Notes under the pieces: model-generated
Seen by the model: only the letters and a program-made list of their open reading frames with translations
Told to the model about the DNA's origin: nothing
The model's database searches: none
In this document: one piece after another, positions 9,413-21,522 of the stretch
Numbering within the stretch: the stretch's first letter is position 1
Layout: the number at the start of each line of letters is the position of its first letter
Translations under genes and position numbers: made by a program
DNA from: Phanerochaete sordida
Taxonomy: Eukaryota > Basidiomycota > Agaricomycetes > Polyporales > Phanerochaetaceae
Assembly: GCA_019973155.2 (NCBI GenBank)
Contig: BPQB01000014.1
Span: forward strand, 248,001 to 312,000
Reading direction: 5' to 3'
Length of the DNA: 64,000 nt

Positions 9413-11472
9413 CAACTACAGCTTTCTCCACATCCGCGCTGTCCGCATGTGTGATTGAACTATCTTGAAGCTTGGAAGGTCATTGTACTGAGCTTGAAAT
9501 GGCTCCCGACTCATTGAAAATACAATCAGATACTCAGGATTCGAGTAGTGCAGGTGGGAGTCAAATAGCACAATCTGCGCCACATACCAACTGCCAGTCG
9601 ATGGGTCAGACGATACGTACGAGCGACCCGCAAGTCATCGACGCAGGAAGCCAACAGTGACAGCTTCGCTGTCTTAGAGTCTCTGTGCAATTTCAAAACG
9701 TTGTGAGAAAAGCAGTGCACGTTTCCTTGAGAAACGTCGCACGTCAGGTCATCGTGTCGCTTCAGAGGCGGTTCTTTGAAAACTTACCATCCGCTTCGCT
9801 GAAGAGCCCGATAGACGCAAGGAACGAACTAATAACAAGGCAGAATCCGCACCACGTTGTCAAATCGGGACCTGCATCGGACGCCGCGAACAACTCCCGC
9901 GTGCACCGAAATCTGACGATGTCATGAGGCGATGAGAAACTGGGGGATCACCGTGGGCCCACCGCGCGCCGGGCCAGCGATCCGTGCACAGCGCAGGGCC
10001 CCGCACGCCTGGATGTACCTGCAGCTGATAGCGGGGATACGCGGGACGGTCCTAGGGCTGCCTGGCGCGCCACGGTGTACAAGGTTGCCTCGCGGCGCGA
10101 CCCCAGTCCGTGCCTGCGCCCGATGGCCACGCAGACGTGTTTCAGGGCTATGCACCGGCGAGGCAGCCTATTCAGCGGGCCAGTGATCGGGGGAGCTGGG
10201 ACGCCTCGTTGCCTGCGGGGCTGCCATGAGCCTCTGCGCAGCGTATGAGGGTGATGTTCGTCTCGCGAAACATCTGTCTGAGGGCACGCCATGTCAAATT
10301 GCAGGCCTATGCACGGAGCCGAATGTAAGCCGGCTGTGCATGCCGGCGACTGAAGAGAGAACGTACGTGCGGATCTTCGCGGCACAGGTGAAGGACGACA
10401 CGGCCAGACGTGTAGGACACCGCGAAATCTTCGTCGCTGGCAGTTAGCTGCGTCACAACAGCAACCATACAAAGCGCAGCCTGTGCAGCCGTCAAAGCGT
10501 CACGGCGAGCAAATCACCTCGCGGGCTGTTCCCAGTCAGTTCGCAGTCGCCTGAAGGGCGCACGAGGCGTTGGGCGCCTGCGCACCTTGCAGCGATCTCC
10601 CACCATGTCCTCGCTCCGGGAGGCAGTTTCGTCCTAGGAAGTGCATGCGGCGCTGCACTGCGGTGCTCCAAACGGTACTCATCAGCAAATTTTGGGTTCC
10701 TGATGTCAGCACGCCCATGGAGACACGCCCACAGAACAAGATCCATCGACGGCACGGACGCACCTCGCCAGGGTCCGCGAGCACAGCGGTGGGAGCGCAG
10801 GTAGCGTGTTTATCCTGTAGACTTAGCCGCGGCAAGCTCATATCGTCGCTCGCTTGGCTCCAGAAGGCAGCATGGCGTCGCCAGGGCGCATGTGCCAGAT
10901 CCAAGGGCCAGGTTGCAGGGCGCTCTGTCGCGGAACGAGGCCAAGATGTTTAGGTTTTCTGACGAGGAAGATTGATTTGCATGGCCACATCTCCACGAAC
11001 GGCGACCTTCTAAACCCTTTGGAGGTGGGAGCCATGGTGCAGTTCGAGAAGGCGTCGCCGGTTGCCAAAGATCGGGGGATGAGACAAAAGGTGAGCGCCC
11101 TGGTTTTTGTCTGCTGCTCAGCCCGCAGAAGGCGCGTCGGCAGGCCTTTTTGTATGCTCGGTGCGAGACTCAGGCCTGACTATGCAAGAATCAATGTTAA
11201 CAATAAACGCAGCGGATAGGCCAGCGCGCACGGCAAGCAACACAAAAGACGGACGCCGGCGATCCCCCAAATGGCACGGAAGGGCTGGGCGCCTCGGGGA
11301 GGCGTTTCACAATTATGTGGGACTGGGACCGCACCGACATGGAGGCCTCGCGAACTTTGGAAAGCGACTCGCTCTGCCGCGACGCACTCGAGTATAAAGC
11401 AGCGCAGACAATTGCAGGGATGGCACAAGCACCTCGCGCCTCATACTCCCGGCCCACTCCCGCACCGCCTCC
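9413..11472. other. Gene-poor region before the first MYND gene
   Basis: About 2 kb. Overlapping open frames occur on both strands between 9.9 and 11.1 kb, none with a recognisable domain or a supported exon chain. The last 200 bases are the presumed promoter of the gene at 11473. Confidence 0.35.
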
Positions 11473-12448
11473 ATGGCTACCATGTACGCCCAGCCCGCCG
11501 CCGCCAACTACCACTCCACGCCGTCGCACCCCAGTGCCAAGCAACGGGGCTACCGCGTGTGCGACTCGTGCGGCACCATCGAGCAGCCGAACACCCGCTT
11601 CCGCTTGTGCGGTGGTTGCGTGAGTGTCCCTGTCTGCCGTTGTTTGCATCAGGATCGCTGACCCTCTCCATTCTCTGCCGCCCACAGATGACAACACAGT
11701 ACTGCGTCAGTGCCCCTTGCTCGCGCACTCGCGCATGACCCGTGCTGACATCACCTCTGCAGTCGCAGGAGTGCCAGAAGTCGCATTGGGCGTCGCACAA
11801 GCAGATCTGCCAGCACACCTCGAGCACGATTTCCGCGCAGAAGCAGAGCGCAATGGGCGCAGGCTTCGACGAGGACGTCGTCAAGGGCCTCCGCAAGTTC
11901 ACCTCTGCGCACCAGACGCTGCTCAGCTGGGCCGGCTTCCAGGCGATGCAGCTCAAGCGCATGCCCTCGAACATCCGCCAGCAGGCACTGCTCATCGAGC
12001 TCAACTACCGTCCGTCGTCCGACTCTCTCCGCCGGTCAGTGCGCCCGCGCTTCGGTCCGCACGATCATCGCTGACGTATGCGCACATAGATTCTCCGTCA
12101 AGGGTACCCACATCGTGCCCCGCACGTACGTCACCGACAACGACGCGCTCGTTGCGGACGACATCCGGCGGCGCGAGGAGCGCTGCCGGCGCACGGGCGG
12201 GATCGGCACGGCCGTCATCATCATTCAGTGCGGCGAGGTCAGCCAGGTGATGCCGGTCGAGGTCGACTCGCCGAACAAGATCTCGTGGGACGCGCGCGAC
12301 GACTGGCGCGACGTCCTCGCGCACTTTGTCGACGCCGGCCGCACGGACTTCAAGCCGATATCGACGACCGCACGCGGGTGAGTCGCCTCGTTGTGCACCG
12401 GTCCGAGCGAGTGCGCGCTGACACGCACGCAGGGTCGTCTACGGGTGA
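11473..12448 (+). CDS. MYND zinc-finger protein 1, with an 18-nt micro-exon
   Basis: MYND fingers bind two zinc ions and mediate protein contacts. Exons: 11473-11619, 11688-11705, 11763-12034, 12090-12377, 12433-12448 (246 residues). The finger is assembled from three exons: VCDSCGTIEQPNTRFRLCGGC, then MTTQYC from an 18-nt exon, then SQECQKSHWASHKQIC. Without the micro-exon one zinc-ligand cysteine is lost. The rest (an alpha-helical middle, then GIGTAVIIIQCGEVSQVMPV) has no family I recognise. The final exon contributes only VVYG and a stop; without that splice the frame would stop immediately at the donor. It is the leftmost of three MYND genes between 11 and 22 kb but is not closely similar to the other two outside the finger. 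Confidence 0.8.
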
Positions 12449-13526
12449 GCGGTCCCGGCCACGCTGGTCCCCGTCCGCACTAGACTGCATGTCCCTGGCT
12501 CCGTTTTGGCGTCGATCGTCGCAGGTGCACGCAGGCCGCCGCACCGCCGAGCCACGGACCCTCTGTTCGCACTGTACCATATAGCATCGAGTTCCGTCCC
12601 GCTTCGCTGTCGACTCGCCCATTCTTCGTTCCGCCCTTCCCCCCATTACCTTACTTCAAGCGATAAGTTATGCGTATATCCCTCATGTAGTCAAAATGTA
12701 CCAATATGACAGCATCATTCTCACACTCCGTCGTTGCTTGGACATCTGCTTCGCCTGGTATCGTGGATGATGCGGCTTCTTTGGAAGTGCCGTACGCACA
12801 ACCTTCGAGTTTCCGAGCAGTCATGCCAGCCGTGGCTCGTCCCGCAGACTTGCGAATTGGATAAGTTTTCTTCCTAGACATACTGTAGCGGGGTGTCCGG
12901 TACACACCGTAACGCATAACGCATCCCCTTTTCTGTTTTTCTATCCCAGCCTTGTCGTAACGCTTCCGGGCCAAAACCATGCCAACATTGACATGACACG
13001 GGCCACCCTTGCGTCCTGAGCAGAAATTCCGTTTCAGCTTCTTGCTCGACATATTTCCCATTATTGGCCTTTATTGTCGTCAGAAGCAGCAATAACTAGT
13101 CAGGGAGCCTCAAAATTATCTAAAGTATGAGGTCGGTATCCAGCTCGGGCTCGGAGGGCAAGTCGAGGCGTAACGCACGCACCCCAGAGCGGTTTGTACC
13201 GTACACTCCGCTACAGTATTAATATTAGCAAGTTCTGATACAAAAATGTGCAAAAACATGTACACGATAGCTACACAGCAAAAGGTGGGATTCATCTGGT
13301 CGATAACTCATCCCCAAAAGGGTCAGAACGCACGCCAAACGTTCGGGCGCTGGGCGGGCGCTTTGCAGAAACGCCACAAGGCTGGCGCAGGCGCATCAAA
13401 GGGGCGGATCAATCACGCTCCACGTGGCCAGGTTATTAACCAAATTGACGTTCCTCGGGACGCGTTTTTCAACTTGGTCCGCAACTCCCATCTGCCCCCT
13501 TCCTTCCACTAATCAAATCGCACAAA
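12449..13526. other. Intergenic region between MYND genes 1 and 2
   Basis: About 1.1 kb of lower GC content. A 136-codon open frame on the minus strand (12651-13061) has no motif and no neighbour support. No tRNA or repeat recognised. Confidence 0.4.
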
Positions 13527-14155
13527 ATGTCGCTGTGGTGTGCCGTATGCGACGACGATGCGCACCTCGTCTGCTCGGGCTGCAAGACGACGCGGTACTG
13601 CTCGTGAGTCCCCCCTCCCTGCACGGCGCGCACCGCCTGAGCATCGCGCAGCAAGGAGTGCCAGATGGTCGACTGGAAAGAGCGCGGCCACAAGAAGGGC
13701 TGCGAGCTCCAGAAGGTGCTGAACGAGTTCAACGCGAAACAGGAGGCGCAGAAGCCCGCGCGCCCCGCCAAGGGCCGCTGCACCGGCTGCAACACCCGCT
13801 TCGACGACGACGACTACTGCGACCAGGAGTGCCCCGAGTGCGGCTACCAGACGTGCGAGAGCTGCGCGTGCCACTCGTCCCGCGGTGCGCCACCCGCGTT
13901 CCCTCCTCGTGCGCGGTTGCTGAAAGGACTGATATAGGCACGTGCTGGTGCCCGAACGGCAACTTCGGGACGCGCTACTGCGAGCGCGCGCCGCGTCAGT
14001 ACCACTTTGACGGGCGCACCGGCAGGAGCTACCGGGGCGACTACCACCCGCCGCTCGAGGAGTGGAGCGACGAGCTCACGGCACAGGACTACGAGGGCGC
14101 ACCGCGCGCGTGCAACAACTGCGGCGAGGTCAAGCTTATGCTCAAGAGATCATAG
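13527..14155 (+). CDS. MYND zinc-finger protein 2
   Basis: Exons: 13527-13603, 13652-13884, 13938-14155 (175 residues). The MYND finger occupies residues 5-43 with ligands C5, C8, C16, C19, C25, C29, H39 and C43 (WCAVC, CSGCKTTRYCSKEC, H-KKGC). A basic, glutamine-rich linker is followed by a second cysteine cluster (GRCTGCNTRF, CPECGYQTCESC, GTCWC) and the tail YHFDGRTGRSYRGDYHPPL...CNNCGEV. The closest relative in the window is the gene at 21523, which shares the order, the intron positions and phases, and the last motif. Role unknown; probably a protein-interaction adaptor. Neighbour downstream is convergent. Confidence 0.85.
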
Positions 14156-14566
14156 TTCGCCGGCGTACCCTGCGTTCCTCAGTCCGCTCCTTGTATCCAT
14201 ATATCTTGATGTATTTTTCCTGTACGAACGTCTTCCTACTCAGAGTGATGGGTGTCTTCTATTCTGTGCACCTACAACAAATCGAGCCGGTACATTACAT
14301 CTCTGCATATCGAGAACGAAAGAATAGGTACTAGAATACGACGGTACGAAACATGCAGCCTGCGGAGAGTGCGGAGAAGACGCGTCGAGGCATGGGCGAC
14401 ATATGGTAGCATAATATAAAAGGTCCCGCAAAGAATCATACAGCGAAGGACGAACACCCTCCAACACCAGGAACATAACGGTTATATGTGCGGGTATAGC
14501 GTAGGCATGCGAAGTCCACATAGTAGCGAAACATAAGAGGCGAGCCAGAGAGGCACCGACAGCCGC
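14156..14566. other. Convergent 3' spacer
   Basis: Shared 3' region between MYND gene 2 (plus) and the coiled-coil gene (minus). No recognisable element. Confidence 0.4.
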
Positions 14567-17500
14567 CTACGTCGGCCGCCCCTGCACCGTGCGCGCCGCG
14601 CCACTCAGGCGCCCCAGGAAGCCGAGGAACGGCAGCGCGCCCGCCTCGCCGACGCCTGGGAAGCCCTCGCCGCCCGCCTGGAGCGCGTTGAAGCTGCTCC
14701 ACGCCGCGCGGTCGTAGTACGTCGCGCCGCCGGGGACGCCCGCGTGCGGCTGCTGCGCGAGCATCGTGCCGACGACGAACGCGACGGCGGCGCTCGCGCC
14801 GACGCAGAAGAGCGTCTGCGCGCTCAGCAGCGGCGCACTCGCTGCCGGGGGAGCGCCGGCGTCGGGCTTGTCGCCGTAGACGTACGTGTTGTAGATGTTG
14901 TAGAAGCGGCCCCGGCGCGGCGTCTTGGGCGTGCGCGGCGCGCGCGTGTGCGCGGACGCCGCGACGAGCCGGTCGATCGCGCCGCACCCGACGCCGAGCT
15001 CGTCCTTGAGCGCCTTCCAGTCCTCGACGGCGTCCTCGGAGAGCCCGCCCGGCAGCGGCGCGATCGGCAGGCGGAGGCCCGCGTGCCACTTCTTGAGCGT
15101 CTCGTCCGCGACGCGCTTCGCGAGCGCGTCCTGGTCCTCGCCTGCGACCTGGTGGTAGGACGGCGGGAGGTCGCTCGGCTCGAGGTGCGCGAGCGTCTGT
15201 GCCTTGGGCGTTGGCGGCAGGAGCGTAGAGGATGAGGACGCGAGTGTCTCCTCTTCGTCCGACTGGTTCGACCCCGATGACGCCTCCGGCTCGGGCTCGT
15301 CAGTCTGGATCTCCATTTCGACTCTGACGACGGGGACAGGTGTCGGCTCCGGTTCGGTCTGAACTGACATGGTGGAAGACGGCGCTTCGTCGGTTTGCGT
15401 CTCCATCGCGGCCACAGCTGGTCGCGCTTCGGGCTCGGTCTGAACGCAGAAGGTCTTGGTCGAGAGCTCGTGCTGCACCGAAGCGTCGGAGTACTCCTTG
15501 ACCTCCTCGACCTGTACGGTCTCGATCTTCTTCGCGCGACTGCCGACTTTCTGCAGGAATAAAATCAGCAATATTCCGGGAACGAAAGGGCTGCACTTAC
15601 CCGCTTCGTTCGCGTGATGATCGTCTGTACAATGTCCTCGTCCTCCGTGTCGTCGTCCTCGCTCTCCTCCTCCACGGGCTCAGGGGCAGGTGCCGGACGC
15701 TCCTCGCCCTCCCACTCCCCCGTCTCCAGCTTCCGCAGCAGCTCCGCGCCGAGGCTCTTGCTGATCGTGCCCTTCGCGCTCGCACCGCCGTTCGCGCTGT
15801 GCCCGCTGTTCGCGGTCGCGCGCATCTCCTCGAGCTCGAAGCGCAGGCGGTCGATGACCTCCTTGAGCATCATGTTGTCCTGCTTCTGCTCGTCGAGCGA
15901 CGCGGCCGTCCGCTGCGCCGCCGCGAGCTCCTCCTGCAGCCCGCGCATCTGCTCGAGCCAGTGCGCCTGCTCGTCCTCCCACTTCTTGAGGTCGAGCGCC
16001 TGCAGTGCGCTCGACTCCTTCAGCTGCTGGATCTCGTTGTCGCGGCCGACGACGAGCTCGCGGTAGCGCTGCGACTCCTCTGTAGGCGTCATCAGCGCGA
16101 GCGCATACAACCAGGGTGCGGGTCACGTACCACATTGCTCGGCGTACTGTATATTGAGGTTCTGGTACGCCTGGCGCGAGTTCTCGAGGCTGCGCGAGAG
16201 CTGCGCGATGCTCTGCTCGAGGCTCTGGATCTGCGTCGAGTTCGTGCGCTCCTTGGCCTTCAAGTCCTTCTCCTGGCGCTTCGCGACGCTGAGCTCGTTC
16301 CGGAACTCGTCGAGGCGCTGCTGCATGTCCTCGATCTCGGCCTCGCGCTCGGCTAGACGCCGCTGGAGGTTGTCTTCGGTGTCGCTCAGCTTGCGCCGGA
16401 GCTCGTCGTTGATCCGCTGCAGCGCGTCGACGCGCTCCGCCATGTCGAGCGAGATCGTCGACGTCGTCGGGATGCGCTCGTGCACGCGCAGCAGCGTCGG
16501 GTCGTCGTCATCGTCGTCGTCCGAGCCATCCGAGCTGGAGCGGTGACGAGACGGTAGCGGGAGCGACGAGATGGGGTGGTCGTCGTCGTCGTCGAACGAC
16601 ATGTCGCGGTCGCTTGGTGGCGGCGACATGAGCCCTGTGGTGTGTTCATGCTGGTAGAAGTCGCGTTCGCTCTCGGGTGAGATAGACCGATGACGCATGG
16701 CGAAGCCATCGAGGCTGCCGAAGTGTCCGTGTGACTGCGTGCGCGAGTGTGGCCGAGAGTACGAGCCTCCAAAGTTGGGGGAGCCGATGCTGATGGGAGA
16801 GAAGGAGCCTGATCCTCGTTCGGAATATGGGTCTGGCGATACGGGGTTCGACGGGGAGCGTACTCGCCCGGATATGGACCCTTGCGAGCGCGAGTAGCCC
16901 ATGGGCGGCGCCGAGATCGACTACGGCGCATTAGCCTAGCACTACCACACGCATACACCTTAACTCACCTCAGAGTCGCTCATGTCGCGTCCAGCATCGC
17001 TCCTCCTCCGCTGCGGGGGCGGTCGTCGCGTCCAGCTGGACGGCGCGTTCGGTCCGGCCAATGGAGTCGTGCGCTGCCGCCGGCTCGCGTCGAAGGGCGA
17101 GTCGCGCACTGGTGTCTTTGGAGGTACTGCCGGTGGTCCTCTTGATGATGAGCGGCTCGGGGGCCGATACACAGATGTGCCGATGGAACCGGGGCTGGAC
17201 GAGCGAGAGCGGGAGCGGGTGTCGTACTCGTACTCTGTCCGTTCCTCTTCCCTCGCCCTCGCTATAGCGTCCGCATCCTCAAACGGTGTCCCCTCTGGGC
17301 TGTGGCCGGGGGTCGCGGTAGTCTTCTGCGCGATGAACGCGAGCAGGACTTGTGGTGTGACGGCGAGGCCGGGGTTGGTCTCGATCAGTTCGATGAGCTG
17401 CTCCTCCTCCTCGCGTGTCATGAGCTGCAAAGCGTCGTGGTTCTGGGAAAATGTGCGTAGGATGTCCACGAGTGCGTGGCCAGGTATAACGGGGTCGTCA

Positions 17501-17607
17501 TCGTCGTTGGTGGTAGATTGGGGATGTATGCGAAACAGCTCGTCGATTTCGCGCTCAATATCTGCAATGGATTGGCGATTCCGCCCGTATGTTGTTGTTG
17601 TCGACAT
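14567..17607 (-). CDS. Large coiled-coil protein with C-terminal membrane anchor
   Basis: Exons (minus): 17607-16969, 16920-16131, 16079-15601, 15550-14567 (963 residues). The N-terminus is acidic and helical (SIADIEREIDELFRIHPQ) and includes an EEEEQLIELIETNPG stretch that resembles an EF-hand-like helical region. A long Ser/Pro/Arg-rich low-complexity part follows, with runs of Asp. The central 300 residues are classical coiled coil (RVDALQRINDELRRKL onwards). The acidic tail has SVQTEPEP-type repeats, then NIYNTYVYGD and one strong hydrophobic segment (LFCVGASAAVAFVVGTML) about 70 residues from the end, suggesting tail anchoring in an organelle membrane. I recognise no named family; it has the look of a cytoskeletal or organelle tethering factor. 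All four exon junctions keep frame. Confidence 0.75.
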
Positions 17608-18631
17608 TACATATGCAGTGGTATCAGAGAATTAGAGATTGCGGGGGTATGAAGCATGCAGATGGTGGTGTGGTTCAAGTTCGTCGCCGTCCGCCCCGCC
17701 GGCTGTCTGTCTCGGGCGGTTGTTTACGCGTATTTGCACATCGTTCATTACCCTCGAGCTCAAATTCTGGAGATACAGACCATCTTCGCGTACGAAAATT
17801 TTGACAGAGACCTCAGATTGTCCGGACAAAGCTGACTCGACGCACGACTTGTGGTCCGCAGCCGCAGCGACTGACCTTGCCATTTTAGGTGTATGTCGGG
17901 GCTGCCATATTCGGAAGGCCGGCGCTGCGAGCACTGGGCGCTAACAGAGAGGCGGTGGCCACGACTCAGTGCGAAATTCGAACCGGACGACAACCCGCGA
18001 AACGCACGAATCGCCAAGTACTGGCACATAATGGATTTTGAAACGTCTACCTTCCCTCTTCTCAAGCCGTAGAGGGTACAGAGCAAGGTATGCACTTGAT
18101 ACCATCGCTCCGTCTGCTTATTACGTGCGGTCAGAAGCTCTGCTCACGGGGACTTGGTTCACCTAAATAGCCCCAGGGGGCTGCTTCCTAGATACCATCA
18201 TCTGCGAGTATAGCCTCGTACGCACTCCACGCCGAGTTTAGCACCTCGTTTTCGCCACGGGCCCAGCGGCACCTCCGTGTCGTGCAGCGGCCTCGTTCCC
18301 GGTAGACTTCAAGCGAGCGCGCACTCTTAAATGAAGGCACAGCTATTTTGCTTATCCCTCCGATTTGCGATACACGCACTGGGCAGGCGGATCATCATCG
18401 CCAAGCAGGCGAGAACGCCCTGTACTCGTGCCGGCGCTGCGGTGGTGCTTGCACAAGCATGGAGTCCGCACACTTTCAATACTCGTTTCATTTCCAGCGA
18501 TATCAGGATGGTTCTATCTCGTAGCGAGGTACATATACCCTGCTCACGAGGGGTGCACCCACCACCCCACCTTCTCACCACTTTCAAAGCTACGCCTCTG
18601 GCAGGTACGAACGAATAGGCTGGACCACACG
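17608..18631. other. Divergent promoter region
   Basis: About 1 kb between the coiled-coil gene (minus) and the GTPase gene (plus). Contains only short, unsupported open frames. Presumed to hold both promoters. Confidence 0.45.
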
Positions 18632-20837
18632 ATGTCGAACGAAGACTCCGTAACCATTGCGTATGTGGCAGATACGCTCTGAAGATACGTAGGCTGACCT
18701 TGAACCAGCATTATGGGCGCGACCGGCGCCGGCAAGTCAACAGTAAGCATGCTCGTCGCAACACATGTTTCCGCAGTTACTCATTTTCTCGTTCGCGGAC
18801 AGTTCATTAACCTCATCAGCGGTTCCCACCTGAACGTCGGCTACGGCCTCGAGTCATGTACCTCCGAAGTGGAGGTCACATCGCCCTTCTTGCTCGACGG
18901 CAAGATGATCACCTTGATCGACACCCCCGGATTCGACGACACCGTCAAGACCGAGGCTGAGATCCTCCGCCTCATTGCGGACTTCCTGTCCGAAACGTAC
19001 GTTCGCTTCTTGCTATTTTATGCTGTATCTAACGGGTTCGGACAGGTACAAGCAGGGACGGAAGCTCAACGGCGTCATCTTCCTTCAGCGTATCACCGAC
19101 ACTCGTATGAGCGGTGTCGCCAGGAAGAACTTCCGCCTTTTCCGCAAGCTTTGCGGCGACGATGCTCTGTCACACGTCGTCATCGCCACGAACATGTGGG
19201 GCAAGGAGGAGCCCGCGATCTGCGAGGCACGTGAGCGCGAGCTCGCCACCAACGACCTCTTCTTCAAGCCCGCGCTCGACAAGGGCGCGCGCATGGTCCG
19301 CCACGACAACTCCCTCGAGTCTGCGCAGCGCATCATCCGCGAGATCATCGGCTTCCCGCCGGCACCGCTCCAGATCCAGGTCGAGACCGTCGACGAACTG
19401 CGTCCCCTCGTCGAGACAGACGCCGGCCGCGACGTCGAGAGCGCGCTGCAGCTCCAGCTCCAGAAGTACCAGAACGAGGTCTCGGAGCTGCGCGACGCGA
19501 TGCGCGAGATAAACGAAGCGCGCGACAAGGCGCACCGCGAGGAGCTGCAGGAGCTGAGCGCGGAGATGCGCGCCGTGCAGAGCAAGCTCGCGCGCGTCGA
19601 GGCCGAGGCGCAGCAGCTCCGCGACGAGAGCGCCGCCAGCCGCGCCGAGCACGAGGAGCAGATGCGCGCCATGGTCGAGGCGATGTCCGCCCGCGAGGCC
19701 GAGCTCCGCACATTTCGCGAGCGCGCACACGCGCAGCAGAGCCAGATCACGCAGATGGAGGGCGCACTGCAGGACGCGGAGCGACGCGCGCAGGAGGAGG
19801 CCGCCGCACGCGACCGCGCACACGCCGACCTCAAGACGACCGCGGCAGCCCACGAGGCGGAGCTCGCGCGCGTGCGCCGCGAGGCCGCCGAGAAGATCGA
19901 GGCGCAGCGCCGCGAGGTCGAGCTCGCGGCGACGCGCGAGCGCGAGCAGAAGGCGCTGGCACAGAAGGAGCAGAGCGCGCAGCGCGAGGCCGAGCTGCGG
20001 AAGCTGCGCATGGAGGCCGAGCAGAAGGCGGCGGCGGCGAAGCGCGAGGCCGAGGCGGAGCTCGCGCGCAAGGAGGCGGCGCTGAAGGCCGAGGCGGAGA
20101 GGAAGCACGCCGAGCTCGAGCGCGCCCACAAGGAGGCGGAGCGCAAAGCCGACGAGGCGCGGCGCGCGGCGGAGCTCGAGCGTGCGCACCAGGAGGCCAT
20201 GCTGACGGCCGAGCGCGAGGCAGCTGCGGAGCGGCTGCGCCAGGAGCTCGAGCAGCGCGCAGAGGAGGCCCGGCGCGAGGCCGAACTCGAGGCCGCGCGC
20301 AGGATTGAGGCGCTGAAAGCGGAGGCTGCCCAACGCGAGGCCGAGGCGGAGCGCGTCCGCAAAGAGCGCGAGGAGAAGGCCGCGAAGGCGGCGCGCGAGG
20401 CCGAGCTCGAGCGTGCACGAGAGGAGGCTGCGCAGCGGGCGGAGGACGCGAGGCGCGCTTCGGAGCTGCGCGCCGCGAAGAAGGAGGCCGAGGAGGTGCA
20501 GGCGAGGCTCGAGAAGATGCAGGCCGAGCTGCTGGCAGCAGAGCAGCGCGCGAAGCTTGCGGAGATGGCGGCCGCGGCCGCAGCCAAGCCGCCGTCGCCC
20601 CCGCCGACGCCCCCACCGCGCCCGACGATGTCGATCCCCAAGCCCGCGATGCGCACGTACGCGTCTGAGCCGTCAGTGCCGGTGACGCCCCGTGCGCTCG
20701 CGCAGGAGCGGTGGCAACGAGCGTACGCTTCGGCCACGGTGCAGACACGCTCTGGTTTCTACGGCGTGCTGACCACGATGTGGGGCAACTTCTTTGGACC
20801 ACGCCCGACAGGTGAGGCGTTGTGTCTTCCCTTTTAG
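18632..20837 (+). CDS. AIG1-like GTPase with long Ala/Glu-rich coiled coil
   Basis: Exons: 18632-18660, 18709-18742, 18803-18996, 19046-20837 (682 residues). The first 230 residues form a P-loop GTPase domain: G1 is IMGATGAGKST, split by two introns; G3 is LIDTPGFDDT; and ATNMWG sits where the G4 specificity motif is expected, as in fungal AIG1/septin-like proteins. Then come about 370 residues of uninterrupted coiled coil made of near-repeats such as EAELARVRREAAEK and RKEAALKAEAERKHAELERA. The end is a Pro-rich linker (PPSPPPTPPPRP) and an aromatic tail (SGFYGVLTTMWGNFFGP). The coiled coil explains the very long reading frames on the opposite strand (19.1-20.9 kb), which I treat as shadows. 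Likely role: membrane- or filament-associated GTPase, by inference only. The stop follows a read-through GTGAGG, so a further 3' exon is not excluded. Confidence 0.82.
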
Positions 20838-21522
20838 CGAAGGTGCATGCCTGACGTTGTGAAAGACAGATAACTCCGCATTGGTGTAAGATAGCCACGG
20901 ACGCGTGCCCAAGTGTATTTTTATTCAGATATGTACTGTATCCTTGAAGGATAGTAATTCTCCGAACAATGCATCATTTCACTCGCCATAGTCGTGTGCA
21001 AACGAATTCCCAGCCGATAATGCACAGATGTTGAAACGTATGTGTAAGTACAGAGATCGCGAAAATCACGCTGGTCATTAGTTACACGACATTGCACTGC
21101 ATCAAGATCCCTGTCGTCGAGGATGGACCCATAGCTTCTACATGGCTCGGACAGGTAGGTCTTTGACCAATGCTTAGGCTGATCAGTGCCGGGGTAACCT
21201 CCAGGTCCATGGAGCTAACGAAGGCTATGTATTGCTAGCTCACAGATCCTCGTGCACGATGGCGTCCTTGTCTATGGCTACGACGATGCCACACGCTTGT
21301 AGGAGTCGTATTAAGATGCTCGTCATTCAACCCGCAGATTTTGCTCATGGGCGGAATCGAATTCGCGACCTAGCCGCGCATCACGTGAGCAATTTATGTA
21401 AATGAGCGAGACGCGCCCGAGACACGCTCGTGTTCCCGAGCTCAGTTCAATTTACTGCGTAACCACCACCTTCCAGCTCTCCGAAAGTCGAACCAACCCT
21501 AGGTCTTACTACGCCCGATTTT
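20838..21522. other. Promoter region of MYND gene 3, source or sister of the inverted copy
   Basis: The part from about 21082 to 21522 is the intact-gene counterpart of the inverted stretch at 8939-9412. It includes CACGTG-like TCACGTGAG near 21385 and AATCGAATTCGCG at 21356, both kept in the other copy, so they may be functional sites or simply unmutated. Nothing else recognised. Confidence 0.6.

Noticed and set aside
12651..13061. 136-codon minus-strand frame between MYND genes
   Set aside because: No domain, no splice structure, and composition like noncoding DNA.
19085..20898. Long minus-strand frames of 550, 387 and 355 codons
   Set aside because: They are antisense shadows of the GTPase coiled coil, with Ser/Ala/Arg-only composition.
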